Shown: positions 43,480-51,506 of the stretch, one piece after another | Numbering within the stretch: position 1 is the stretch's first letter | How the letters are laid out: each line of letters starts with the position of its first letter | Source of the DNA: Merdimmobilis hominis | GTDB lineage: Bacteria; Bacillota; Clostridia; Oscillospirales; Ruminococcaceae | Assembly (NCBI RefSeq): GCF_016901855.1 | Contig: NZ_JACJKY010000010.1 | Coordinates: 1 to 64,000, forward strand | Direction: 5' to 3' | Length of the DNA: 64,000 nt | Translations under genes and position numbers: made by a program | The notes under the pieces: generated by a model | The model's input: only the letters and a program-made list of their open reading frames with translations | The model's database searches: none | Told to the model about the DNA's origin: nothing

Positions 43480-45252
43480 TTACTGTACCTCCTTTTGGAC
43501 TTTCCACTGAACGGAAGTCTGATAGTTCTTCCACATCCGGGCGAAGAGACCGCCTCTTTCCATCAGCTCACGGCTGGAACCGCTCTCTGCGATTTGCCCG
43601 TCTTTTACAACGTAAATCTGATCTGCACCGGCCACCGTGGAAAGCCTGTGGGCAATCATAATGACCGTTTTGCCCTGAGACAGCTTGGAAAAAGCCGCCT
43701 GTACTCTGGTTTCATTGTCGGGATCCGCAAAAGCTGTGGCTTCATCCAGAATAATGATGGGGGTATTTTTCAGCATCACGCGGGCAATGGCAATCCGCTG
43801 CTGCTCGCCGCCGGAAAGATAGACACCCTTGGTGCCGATCACCGTATCCATACCATCCGGCAGTTTTTCAAGGATATCATCGCACTGGGCATTTTTTAGG
43901 GCAGCCATGACTTCCTCCCGGGTAGCTTCCGGTTTGCCCAGACGCACATTCTCAAAGATGGAAGCTTTGATCAGTCGGCTGTTCTGGAACACAAAGGAAA
44001 CCGTGTTCATCAGTTCTTCCTTCGGAATATTACGGACGTCCACGCCGCCTACCCTTACAGTACCGCTTTGAGGATCGAAGAAGCGGGAGATCAGATTTGC
44101 CAGCGTGGTTTTTCCACCGCCGGACGGTCCCACAAAAGCGACTGTCTGCCCGGCAGGAATAGAAATAGATATGCCCTTTAAAACCTCCTTTTCTCCGTCA
44201 TAGCTGAAATGCACCTGTTCAAGCTCTACAGAGCCGTCTTTCGGATGCTTGGGATGAGCTGTTTCTTTCAGCGGCTCCAAATTCAGAACGCTGTCAATCC
44301 GCTGTAAAGCATCGTCCACGATCATAGCGTTTTCGCTCTGGAACATAATTCGTGTGAGCGTCACGGAAATGATCGGCGTAATGATGATATAGAATACCAG
44401 ATTGAGTAAAAATTCTGTCGTGACCTGATCCTGCGTAAACAACAAGGCTCCTGCGATCAAGAAGACAAATACGCCGTTGATAGCTGCGGTATAGAACATC
44501 ATCGGCGTGCGCAGCTGCTTGGTATAGGCGATCACCCATACTTTATAACGGTCAATGGAGTCTTTGAATTTCTTAAAGGAAAAGATGGTTTGGCCAAAGG
44601 TTTTTACCACCGGAATACCTCGGACATACTCTACCGCTTCATTGGACATATCATCCAGCGCATTCTGGTATTCCTTCATCTTCTGCTGCATTTCCTTTCC
44701 GGTCATCGCCATCATAATGAGAAAGCCCAGAAGTACCGGTGCCAGACTCAAAAGACCCAGCCGCCAGTCAAACACAAACAGCAGAACCAGAAGACCGCAG
44801 GGGGTTGCAAGGGCGTTCGCACGGTCCGGGAGCTGGTGCGCCAGATAGGTTTCCGTAGCGGCGCTGGATTCATTGACGATTTTGCGCAGCTTACCGCTGC
44901 CAAAATGTTCCGCAAATCCCAGGGGGAGTTTTACGATATGGTTCATGGACTGCAAACGCAAATTGGTGGCAATGCGAAATGCGCCCAGATGGGAGCACAT
45001 CAGCCCGGCGATGTACACCAGTACCGCAATGACCGCAAACATCACTGCCATCCAGCCGTTGTAGGTCAGATTCTGCGCACGGCTGAAATCCGGAGCGACT
45101 TCCAGCACTTCACGCATGACCTGCCAGATAAAATAATAAGGCACGAGTGCGATCAATGCGCTGATTGCGGAGAGGATCCAGGACGCATAGGTCAGATATC
45201 GGTAACTTCCCGCAATCGTGAGCAGGCGCGATAAATTAGATTGTTTTTTCAA
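43480..45252 (-). CDS. ABC transporter, exporter-type permease/ATPase (subunit A of pair)
   Basis: Half-transporter of 590 residues. A TTG at 45252 is chosen as start because GGAGGA lies six bases upstream; an ATG eight codons earlier lacks a site. Six membrane helices are followed by Walker A GPSGGGKTTLA, signature LSGGEQQRI and Walker B IIILDEATAFAD. The Walker B tail AFAD differs from the usual ASLD/SNLD, so one of the two ATP sites may be less active, as in many heterodimers. Operator 5 lies 69 bp upstream. Confidence 0.88.
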   Translation of the reverse strand: MKKQSNLSRLLTIAGSYRYLTYASWILSAISALIALVPYYFIWQVMREVLEVAPDFSRAQNLTYNGWMAVMFAVIAVLVYIAGLMCSHLGAFRIATNLRLQSMNHIVKLPLGFAEHFGSGKLRKIVNESSAATETYLAHQLPDRANALATPCGLLVLLFVFDWRLGLLSLAPVLLGFLIMMAMTGKEMQQKMKEYQNALDDMSNEAVEYVRGIPVVKTFGQTIFSFKKFKDSIDRYKVWVIAYTKQLRTPMMFYTAAINGVFVFLIAGALLFTQDQVTTEFLLNLVFYIIITPIISVTLTRIMFQSENAMIVDDALQRIDSVLNLEPLKETAHPKHPKDGSVELEQVHFSYDGEKEVLKGISISIPAGQTVAFVGPSGGGKTTLANLISRFFDPQSGTVRVGGVDVRNIPKEELMNTVSFVFQNSRLIKASIFENVRLGKPEATREEVMAALKNAQCDDILEKLPDGMDTVIGTKGVYLSGGEQQRIAIARVMLKNTPIIILDEATAFADPDNETRVQAAFSKLSQGKTVIMIAHRLSTVAGADQIYVVKDGQIAESGSSRELMERGGLFARMWKNYQTSVQWKVQKEVQ

Positions 45253-45320
45253 GAGAATTCCTCCTTTACATTTCATTTATGATACAGAGGACAATGATTT
45301 GTCCTTCTGATATCTAATTT

Positions 45321-45338
45321 AGTTAGTTTAAGCTAACT
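45321..45338. promoter_or_regulatory. Metal-regulator operator 5 (ABC pair)
   Basis: AGTTAG-N6-CTAACT, perfect 6-bp arms, between the TetR gene and the ABC pair. It suggests that the ABC pair answers to the metal regulon even though a TetR gene lies immediately upstream. Confidence 0.75.
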
Positions 45339-45360
45339 GCAAGTCAAAAATTATAGGGCG

Positions 45361-45975
45361 TTATTGCCCCATAATTTTCATCCATCCTGCGGTGTAAAAG
45401 GCCCGCATTTCCTTTACATAGTTTTCCGCATCGGGAAGCGGCATTTCATGGATAACAAGTTCAAAAAACGTATGAAACATCCCGGTGATCAAAATATGCT
45501 CCAGAGTTGGGTCAAGCGGCGGGGAGGGTCTGCCTAATTCCGCCAGCACTCTTTGATAAGCGTGTGTCCCCTCCACTTCAATTTCCACCATCTCATCAAT
45601 CAGCCCGGAAAAGCGGGTCCCTTCGGAACAACAAAGAATGAGCTTACATTCCTCTAAATGCTGATAGGCATAATGCAGCATATCAAACATGCATACCCCT
45701 GATATATCGCCCATCACTTCCGGCTGCTGTTCATGGGGCAGGTCGGCAAATTGCTTCTGAGCGTCCTTAAAACGATCAATCAGGTACTGATAATGCTCGC
45801 CAACCAGTGCCTCAAAGAGTTCTTCTTTGCTTTTATAATAACCGTAAAAGGCTCCCAGCGTCTTGCCCAAAGATTTGACGATATTCCGCAGAGAAGCGTC
45901 CTTGTAGCCTTTTTGCAAAAACTCCGCCTTTGCCGCCTCATGGATTTGATCCAAGGTTGTCAGATTCTCATCTAT
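45361..45975 (-). CDS. TetR-family regulator with a non-standard start
   Basis: Regulator of about 204 residues. The HTH is IHEAAKAEFLQKGYKDASLR to GAFYGYYKSKEELF. The predicted transcript starts near 46017, so longer frames are excluded. A strong AGGGAGG site lies eight bases before ATA (45975), and the frame then reads I-D-E-N-L-T-T-L-D. The alternatives are a GTG (45984) that overlaps the ribosome site, or a TTG (45954) far from it. An ATA start is rare but best placed. The motif KSLGKTLGAF differs from the usual KTAGVTTGAF of relatives. Confidence 0.85.
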   Translation of the reverse strand: MDENLTTLDQIHEAAKAEFLQKGYKDASLRNIVKSLGKTLGAFYGYYKSKEELFEALVGEHYQYLIDRFKDAQKQFADLPHEQQPEVMGDISGVCMFDMLHYAYQHLEECKLILCCSEGTRFSGLIDEMVEIEVEGTHAYQRVLAELGRPSPPLDPTLEHILITGMFHTFFELVIHEMPLPDAENYVKEMRAFYTAGWMKIMGQ

Positions 45976-45995
45976 GGTACACACCTCCCTAAAAA

Positions 45996-46052
45996 ATATA
46001 GCGGCGCTATATATCACTGCTATATTATAGCTGCCCGTAAGCTGAATGTCAA
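45996..46052 (-). promoter_or_regulatory. tetR promoter with two operator palindromes
   Basis: On the minus strand TTGACA (46052-46047) and TATAAT (46029-46024) are 17 bp apart. Two related inverted repeats overlap the promoter and start: GCTATA-N1-TATAGC (46019-46031), covering the -10, and ATATAGC-N3-GCTATAT (45996-46012), just after the start site. Both share TATAGC half-sites, so the TetR protein most likely represses itself here. Confidence 0.8.
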
Positions 46053-46080
46053 GTGCTTCTGCATTTTTTATGGATGAATA

Positions 46081-46115
46081 AAAAGAGAGAAACCACACAA
46101 AGATTTCTCTCTTTT
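46081..46115 (-). terminator. Terminator of the P-type ATPase gene
   Basis: AAAAGAGAGAAA pairs with TTTCTCTCTTTT around an 11-nt loop, with T-rich sequence following on the minus strand, 11 bp after the ATPase stop. Confidence 0.8.
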
Positions 46116-46125
46116 GGTTGTCCGG

Positions 46126-48228
46126 CTATATACAGCAGTCATTATCCTGTTTCGGTTTCGGCAGAGCACTCATACTACGCAGGCTGACGCCAAGCGTAGA
46201 AAGATTGTGCAGTGCGGCCGATGCTGCAGGAGGTAAAATTCCTGCCAATCCCAAGCCTATCAGCGCCCCGTTAAATCCGATGACAAACCGATAATTTGAG
46301 TGAATTCTCGCCATCAAAGCCATTGCAATGCGACGCAGCTTAACAAGCTCCCAAAGACTGTCCGCCGCAATGGTAATATCAGCAATTTCTCTGGCAATTG
46401 CTGCGCCGTCACTGATGGCAATTCCCGCATCCGCTTCTGAAAGGGCGGGAGAGTCGTTGATACCATCTCCGACCATTAAAACAATATGTCCTTTTTGGCG
46501 CAAATCGGCTACAAATTTTGCTTTATCCGCAGGAAGAACCTCAGCGCAGAATGCGTCAACCCCTAAGCGGTTTGCAACCGCAGATGCCGTCCGATAGCTG
46601 TCGCCTGTCAGCATAACTGTTTTTTGAATTCCCAAAGCACGCAGCGCAGACAATACTTCTTTAGCTTCCCTGCGCAGCGGATCGGAAATACAAATCACCG
46701 CCGTAAGTTCCCCGCCAATCGCCAAATACAAATGAGAATATTCTTCAGGAAGATGATCAAAACGCTCCTGTTCATTTAGCGGAACAGTTATTCCCTCATC
46801 TTCAAAAATGAAGTGCGCACTTCCAATCAACACCTTCTCTTCATTCACCGTACTGGCAATTCCGTGAGCCACTATGTATTCTACCTTGGAATGAAATTCT
46901 TCATGGGATAACCCTCTGCACTGCGCTTCTTGTACTACGGCGTTTGCAATAGAATGGGGGAAATGTTCCTCTAAACAGGCTGCAAGACGCAGCATATCCG
47001 ACTCGTCTCGCCCTCCGAAAGTGATGATCTGCGCAACCTTCGGACAAGCGTGTGTCAATGTGCCTGTTTTATCAAATATAATGGTATCCGCAGCTGCCAC
47101 CGCTTCTAAGAACTTACCACCTTTTACAGTGATATGTTCTTTTCCGGCTTCGCGCATTGCAGAAAGTACCGCCAGCGGCATGGAAAATTTTAACGCACAG
47201 GAAAAATCCACCATGAGCACTGATAAAGCTCGCAGAATATTGCGTGTCAGCAGAAAGCTCAAGATACTTCCGATAAAGGTATACGGAACCAATTTATCTG
47301 CAAGGTTAGCCGCTTTGCTTTCGACCGCCGATTTCATCTGTTCGGATTTTTCGATCATGGTTACAATTTGATCATATCGGCTCGAGCCCATCACCTGTTT
47401 TACTTCCAGTATGCACTCGCCCTCTTCTACAACGGTACCGGCATACACGGTGTTTCCCGGGTGTTTTACGACCGGTACAGACTCTCCGGTCAAAGAAGCC
47501 TGATTGACTGTGACTTCCCCCTCAGCTAAGATACCGTCCATAGGAATCATACTCCCGGTACGAATCACGATTTTGTCACCTGGGCGGATATCTGATACTG
47601 CTGTCAGAATTTCTGATTCCGGTGTCTTCAGCCATACCCGATCCACATTCAGGGCCATACAGCGAGCAAGGTCTTCCATTGATTTTTTTCTGGTCCATTC
47701 TTCTAACAGTTCGCCCAGTTCCAACAGAAACATGACAGTTCCTGCTGTTCCGAAATCTTTCCTGAATACGGAAATTCCTATGGACAATGCATCCAGCACA
47801 TCTACCTTCAGTTTTCCTCTCAAAATGCATCGGATTCCCCTTTTCAAAAAAGGGAGCATATGCCATACAATTCGTGCGATCTGCAATGGTTTCGGCAAAA
47901 AGAGCATAGACGCTGCTTTCAGTATCACTTTTCCGACCAGCTTTTCCTGAAATTTACGGTTTAATTCACGGCTGCTGTGCAGTGGCAAAGTGATTTGTGA
48001 TTGCGCTTCCTGCAAGTTAAACTCACGGATAGCCGCCAGCACTTCCTTACGTGACCCGGAGTATTGCAGAATCACACACCCGGTGCGTTCATGGACAGTT
48101 ACTTGTGTGATCCATGATTTCTTTTGAAACCAATTTTCCAGCACATCTGCTTCCTGCAAAGTCATTTTTTTCTGACTGATTCGAAAACGGATACGCCCTT
48201 TGCTTTCGTGTAAAATAATTGCCTTCAT
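46126..48228 (-). CDS. P1B-type heavy-metal ATPase with an atypical SCA membrane motif
   Basis: Membrane pump of 700 residues; ATG 48228 follows AAGGAG. The N-terminus (1-75) is an HMA-2-like domain without CxxC. The pump core has the actuator TGES, phosphorylation site DKTGTLTHA, and hinge GDGINDSPALSEADAGIA. The membrane metal-site position reads DFSCALKFSMPLAV: SCA in place of the CPC, SPC or CPH of characterised P1B pumps. A DUF6110 gene precedes it. Metal and direction cannot be read from this motif; the surroundings favour iron, heme or manganese export. Confidence 0.88.
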   Translation of the reverse strand: MKAIILHESKGRIRFRISQKKMTLQEADVLENWFQKKSWITQVTVHERTGCVILQYSGSRKEVLAAIREFNLQEAQSQITLPLHSSRELNRKFQEKLVGKVILKAASMLFLPKPLQIARIVWHMLPFLKRGIRCILRGKLKVDVLDALSIGISVFRKDFGTAGTVMFLLELGELLEEWTRKKSMEDLARCMALNVDRVWLKTPESEILTAVSDIRPGDKIVIRTGSMIPMDGILAEGEVTVNQASLTGESVPVVKHPGNTVYAGTVVEEGECILEVKQVMGSSRYDQIVTMIEKSEQMKSAVESKAANLADKLVPYTFIGSILSFLLTRNILRALSVLMVDFSCALKFSMPLAVLSAMREAGKEHITVKGGKFLEAVAAADTIIFDKTGTLTHACPKVAQIITFGGRDESDMLRLAACLEEHFPHSIANAVVQEAQCRGLSHEEFHSKVEYIVAHGIASTVNEEKVLIGSAHFIFEDEGITVPLNEQERFDHLPEEYSHLYLAIGGELTAVICISDPLRREAKEVLSALRALGIQKTVMLTGDSYRTASAVANRLGVDAFCAEVLPADKAKFVADLRQKGHIVLMVGDGINDSPALSEADAGIAISDGAAIAREIADITIAADSLWELVKLRRIAMALMARIHSNYRFVIGFNGALIGLGLAGILPPAASAALHNLSTLGVSLRSMSALPKPKQDNDCCI

Positions 48229-48246
48229 TTGTCGCTTCTCCTTCAT

Positions 48247-48275
48247 AAAAAAAGAGCCGTATCAACGGCTCTTTT
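48247..48275 (-). terminator. Terminator/attenuator between DUF6110 and ATPase genes
   Basis: AAAGAGCCGT-atca-ACGGCTCTTT, followed on the minus strand by seven T. It lies 3 bp after the DUF6110 stop and only 20 bp before the ATPase start, so it would reduce ATPase expression from the upstream promoter unless bypassed. Confidence 0.8.
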
Positions 48276-48278
48276 CTG

Positions 48279-48554
48279 TTACTCTTCCTTAGAACTTTCA
48301 AGTTGTGCGGCTGCCGCTTCTTCCGCTTCTTTTGCAGCTCTTTCTTCATTCAGATCTTTGGCAGAAGCTAAAATATCCGATGCATTTTCCTGTACGGTCG
48401 TTACCGTTTCCATGACATAATCTTTCATACGCAATCCTGCGGCTGTTGCGTGAACATATGCTTTTTTAGCGTCTTTGCTGGACAGCAGTTTAATTCCAAC
48501 CGATCCGAAAAGTGCGCCACCTACAAAAAGAGCCAATTTACTGTATAAACTCAT
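48279..48554 (-). CDS. DUF6110-family small protein
   Basis: Protein of 91 residues: an N-terminal hydrophobic segment with small residues (KLALFVGGALFGSVGIKLLS), then a helical charged part ending in a Glu/Ala-rich tail. It matches the DUF6110 type that commonly precedes P1B ATPases such as the one here. It may be an accessory or regulatory subunit of the pump; no biochemical role is known to me. Confidence 0.8.
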   Translation of the reverse strand: MSLYSKLALFVGGALFGSVGIKLLSSKDAKKAYVHATAAGLRMKDYVMETVTTVQENASDILASAKDLNEERAAKEAEEAAAAQLESSKEE

Positions 48555-48690
48555 ATAGAATCTTCCTTTCCGTTATTTTCTTTTGTATCCTGTAATCATT
48601 ACCATGAGCAGGCAGATCACGGCTCCCCATGCCCAAAAACGGTGCTGTTTCAACCAGATCCCTCCTTCATAGATTTTGTCTAATTATTAT

Positions 48691-48706
48691 AACAACTTTA
48701 GCTAAA
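48691..48706. promoter_or_regulatory. Weak candidate operator before DUF6110/ATPase
   Basis: On the minus strand TTTAGC-TAAA-GTTGTT has one good half-site and one poor half-site of the RTTAGC-N4-GCTAAC pattern, with the same spacer (TAAA) as operator 6. It is 137 bp upstream of the DUF6110 gene. Confidence 0.3.
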
Positions 48707-49630
48707 TCATTCTTTTGGAAACAGACAAAAACTAACGGAATCAGACCTATTTCGATATTCTCTTGGTGTACAATGATAGTATTTTTTAAAAACTACATTG
48801 AATTGACTCAAACTGGAATACCCGACAGACTGCGCGATTTCAAGCACTGTCATAGACGAATAGCGAAGAAGTTCACCCGCTTTTTCCATTCGTTTTTGTA
48901 GCAGCCAGCTATGGACAGGCTGATCATAGACACTTCGAAAATATCTTTTGAAGGTAGTAGGGGATAAATAAAATCTGCGGCATAAACTGTCAATTGTCAT
49001 TTTTTCATCTAAATGGAGTTCCATATAGGAACAAACGCTCCTTAAACGATCATGGACTGAACCGTTTTTTTGTAACATTTCTACCTGTTGTACTTGTATC
49101 ATTTTTTGACTCAGCAAATATAACAGCTCAATGCATTTCCACACACAATAACAATCCTGTTCTATATCATCCAGAATATTTAAAACGGAAAACAGTGAAA
49201 ACACCCACGGATTTCCTTTGATCAGAAATCCTCCGTTCATTTGCTCTGCATACTGCAAAGCCAAATGAATATCCAAATTCCAATTTCCGATTATTTTGGT
49301 TATAGCACAAAGACTATTTTGAATTTTTGGAATTTCCACTGACAAAAGAAATCCCGATGTTTCTTTCTCTGTGTCAGATAAGAAAACGCAAACTTTCTCA
49401 GAGACGCAGACAATTTCCTGCTGATGAGCATAAACTGCCTGTCCGTTCAATAACCGAATTCTTATTTTACCAGTAGAGCAAAAGATAAGATTTAAACATT
49501 TTTCAGGTATATCCCACAATAAGCAATCGGCACAAGAGGAAACATGAAAGCGAAACAATTTCATTCCGTCGATATTAAAATCGCACCCCGATTTTGTCAA
49601 AACAGCCTTTTTAAATGATTCGCTCATCAT
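48707..49630 (-). CDS. AraC-family transcriptional regulator
   Basis: Regulator of 307 residues. The C-terminal 100 residues hold two HTH motifs: MTIDSLCRRFYLSPTTFKRY and the signature MTVLEIAQSVGYSSLSQFNV followed by FKKYYHCTPREYR. The N-terminal 190 residues have no named domain, but several Cys (DCLLWDIPEKCLNLIFC) could bind metal. It lies between the decayed DUF2325/DUF3793 genes and the DUF6110/ATPase unit, and may control either. Confidence 0.88.
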   Translation of the reverse strand: MMSESFKKAVLTKSGCDFNIDGMKLFRFHVSSCADCLLWDIPEKCLNLIFCSTGKIRIRLLNGQAVYAHQQEIVCVSEKVCVFLSDTEKETSGFLLSVEIPKIQNSLCAITKIIGNWNLDIHLALQYAEQMNGGFLIKGNPWVFSLFSVLNILDDIEQDCYCVWKCIELLYLLSQKMIQVQQVEMLQKNGSVHDRLRSVCSYMELHLDEKMTIDSLCRRFYLSPTTFKRYFRSVYDQPVHSWLLQKRMEKAGELLRYSSMTVLEIAQSVGYSSLSQFNVVFKKYYHCTPREYRNRSDSVSFCLFPKE

Positions 49631-49659
49631 GTTCCCCTCCTTCCCGTTATCCCAATTTA

Positions 49660-49734
49660 TTAAGTAAACATATTACCTGTTTTCATTCCGGCAAGGGTCG
49701 GAGCACAATGTCTGATAATCATTTCGTCAGGCAA
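49660..49734 (-). pseudogene. N-terminal remnant of a DUF3793 gene
   Basis: After GGAGGAG, a TTG opens 24 codons: PDEMIIRHCAPTLAGMKTGN, then MFT and a stop. The phrase RHCAPTLAGMKTGN is the conserved start of DUF3793 proteins, which normally continue for about 180 residues. The rest is missing; the AraC gene starts 30 bp later. DUF2325 and DUF3793 genes commonly sit together near feo genes in Clostridia, as the decayed pair does here. Confidence 0.65.
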
Positions 49735-49749
49735 GGAATCTCCTCCTTT

Positions 49750-50024
49750 TTACGCATGTTCATTTAAAATACTGCGCAAGGCCGAAGCCGAACTGGTGTG
49801 ACAGCGCACAATCTTAATATCTTTCCCTTTTGTTTCATTCAAGGTAGAGCGAACCATTTTATGAGAAACAGTTCCTGTAAACAGCACCAATAAATCTGGT
49901 GATCCTATTCCTTTCAGGGCTCCGTCCGTTTTGGGAAAACCTTGGATTTACAATGATACTCATCACAGATTTCCTTATAACGGCGAACCATACATTCATT
50001 TCCGCCCACAATGACCACGCTCAT
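49750..50024 (-). pseudogene. DUF2325 protein gene with a one-base frameshift
   Basis: The first frame from ATG 50024 reads MSVVIVGGNECMVRRYKEIC and continues to KSKVFPK, near 49930; the continuation is in another frame, TDGALKGIGSPDLLVLFTGT to ALRSILNEHA. Together they make a complete DUF2325 protein of about 91 residues. A single-base change near the run CCCAAAACGG explains the shift. It is either a recent mutation, a sequencing error, or, less likely, programmed frameshifting at the A-run. Operator 6 lies 20 bp upstream. Confidence 0.75.
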
Positions 50025-50043
50025 ACCATTCACCTCTTATTAG

Positions 50044-50059
50044 ATTAGCTAAAGCTAAC
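50044..50059. promoter_or_regulatory. Metal-regulator operator 6 (DUF2325 gene)
   Basis: ATTAGC-N4-GCTAAC with one mismatch in the outer position, 20 bp upstream of the DUF2325 start. Confidence 0.7.
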
Positions 50060-50167
50060 TGAAAGATGTTTTTTTCACCGCTCCTGCGGTGTTGTTAATA
50101 TAGTAGCAAATTAAACCGCCACTTTCTGCTCCAAAAAGGTTGTATATAATCCAAACCGACCAAAACT

Positions 50168-50521
50168 TTATAAAACAGACATCACTACATAACCTAGTTT
50201 TTCTATCTGATTTATGATAGAAGTGTCATCTACCGGAGTTTCATACTCCACCAAAACCTGATTCTTTTTCAGGTTTACCGTTGCAGAAACTCCCGCAATA
50301 CAGTTAACGGATTCTTCAATTCGGTTTTTACAATGTTCACAGTGCATACCGTTCACATAAAATGTTTTTTTCTCAATCACCGTTTTCAGCTTTTTCTTCT
50401 TCGGCTTGTATCCGCCTCCAGAACAGCACCCGCCTTTACCTTTCAATCGCTTGATTGTTGCACGCAGCGCAACCAACACAATGATTACTAACAGCACAAT
50501 AACAATTATATTTTCCATCAT
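50168..50521 (-). CDS. Membrane-anchored heavy-metal-associated domain protein
   Basis: Protein of 117 residues: one N-terminal membrane helix (NIIVIVLLVIIVLVALRA), a Gly/Cys/Lys-rich linker with a CCSGGGY motif, and a C-terminal HMA domain with GMHCEHCKNR. The form is that of membrane-tethered copper or iron chaperones found next to feo genes in Clostridia, where the N-terminal part resembles the FeoB-associated Cys-rich peptide. ATG 50521 is used; a second ATG follows directly. Confidence 0.85.
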   Translation of the reverse strand: MMENIIVIVLLVIIVLVALRATIKRLKGKGGCCSGGGYKPKKKKLKTVIEKKTFYVNGMHCEHCKNRIEESVNCIAGVSATVNLKKNQVLVEYETPVDDTSIINQIEKLGYVVMSVL

Positions 50522-50530
50522 ATAACCTCC

Positions 50531-50880
50531 TTAGATTGAAGCTGTATCCGATATATTTCTTCTTTTGCAGACAGATCTGTATTTTACCGGAGAGAGTCCC
50601 TTTGCTGATTTAAAAGCACTTGCAAATTTGCTTGCATTTTCATATCCATGCTTACTCGCAATTTCAATCACACTTTCCTCAGTGTGTTCCAGCATATATG
50701 CTGCCGATTCCATTTTATGCGCTTTCAAACACGGCAATGGATGATCTCTAAAAAATTTTTGCCTGCAGTTTGACAAATTCCCAGCGAGGATTCCTTTGCA
50801 TGAATATTATGATAAAACAGCCGGATTCCCGGAAAAACATCATATCCGGTTGTGTTAGAATGATGTAAACCATTCAACCT
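50531..50880 (-). pseudogene. Internally deleted AraC-family regulator
   Basis: At the 5' side a frame reads GYDVFPGIRLFYHNIHAKES to GKNFLEIIHC, the typical start of clostridial AraC sensors. It then breaks, and another frame resumes in the C-terminal HTH: LKAHKMESAAYMLEHTEESV through FASAFKSAKGLSPVKYRSV. About 190 central residues are gone. The remaining HTH fragment (from 50776) is open, but it lacks the first HTH motif and is unlikely to work as a regulator. Confidence 0.75.
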
Positions 50881-50889
50881 ATCCATCTT

Positions 50890-51267
50890 TTAAATACCTG
50901 CTTCCTTCGGAAAGAGACAGGCAAGTTTTTCTTCAGATAAATTTGCCAGAAAATAACAAATTGCTGTTTCTTCTATGTTGTCACATAGCTCTGAATGAAA
51001 TAGCCGCTTATTCAATTCCATACTGTACTTTTCATATTCCAAAGCCTTTCCCATTCCATCATCAGTGAGTACAATATGTTTACCACAATCTCTCTTTACA
51101 TACTGCACCTGCTCAAAAAAATCCATCATACGATGCACACTGGCTTTTGAAACTTTTAGTTCCCTGGCAATATCTGCTCCGCGTACACTTCCTTGCCTCT
51201 CATATAATCTCTTTATCGCAATCAAATATCGTATCTGAGAAGCAGTTAATTCCGCATGCTTTTTCAT
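50890..51267 (-). CDS. DtxR/MntR-like winged-helix regulator
   Basis: Regulator of 125 residues. The winged helix covers SQIRYLIAIKRLYERQGSVR to FFEQVQYVKRD, with the family's RGADIARELKVSKASVHRM recognition part. The C-terminal helical part has His and Cys residues (RLFHSELCDNIEETAICYFL) in place of the usual LGVxxxxAxxDAC-x-EH ligand cluster, so the metal site is altered or absent. It lies just after the feo operon terminator and is one of four DtxR-like candidates in the window. Confidence 0.8.
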   Translation of the reverse strand: MKKHAELTASQIRYLIAIKRLYERQGSVRGADIARELKVSKASVHRMMDFFEQVQYVKRDCGKHIVLTDDGMGKALEYEKYSMELNKRLFHSELCDNIEETAICYFLANLSEEKLACLFPKEAGI

Positions 51268-51286
51268 ACACAGCTCTCCTAGACTT

Positions 51287-51336
51287 TAAAAGCAAATGCG
51301 GGGCGCGGTTCTATGTCCGCACCCCGCATCATTTGC
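51287..51336 (-). terminator. Terminator of the feo operon
   Basis: GCAAATGCGGGG…CCCCGCAT-CATTTGC forms a long interrupted stem; the minus strand then reads TTTGCTTTTA. It lies directly after the FeoB-associated gene. Confidence 0.8.
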
Positions 51337-51338
51337 TT

Positions 51339-51506
51339 TTATTGATTGCGATCCTTTTCCCGGCGATCGCATTTTCCTTTCGAAGCACACTGTTTTGCAT
51401 AAGGACAGCCAATACAGCTTTCGCCGCGTTTTTTTGCTTTATACAGATAAACCAGAATGCTTCCCACGATCACCGCAAGAATCAAAAGGATAATCAAATT
51501 TTCCAT
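51339..51506 (-). CDS. FeoB-associated Cys-rich membrane protein
   Basis: Peptide of 55 residues. ATG 51506 shares one base with the feoB stop (TAATG). One membrane helix (ENLIILLILAVIVGSILVYL) is followed by a basic, Cys-rich tail: SCIGCPYAKQCASKGKC. This form and position identify the FeoB-associated Cys-rich family, a functional counterpart of FeoC in Firmicutes; the Cys cluster may bind iron or an Fe-S cluster. Confidence 0.92.
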   Translation of the reverse strand: MENLIILLILAVIVGSILVYLYKAKKRGESCIGCPYAKQCASKGKCDRREKDRNQ

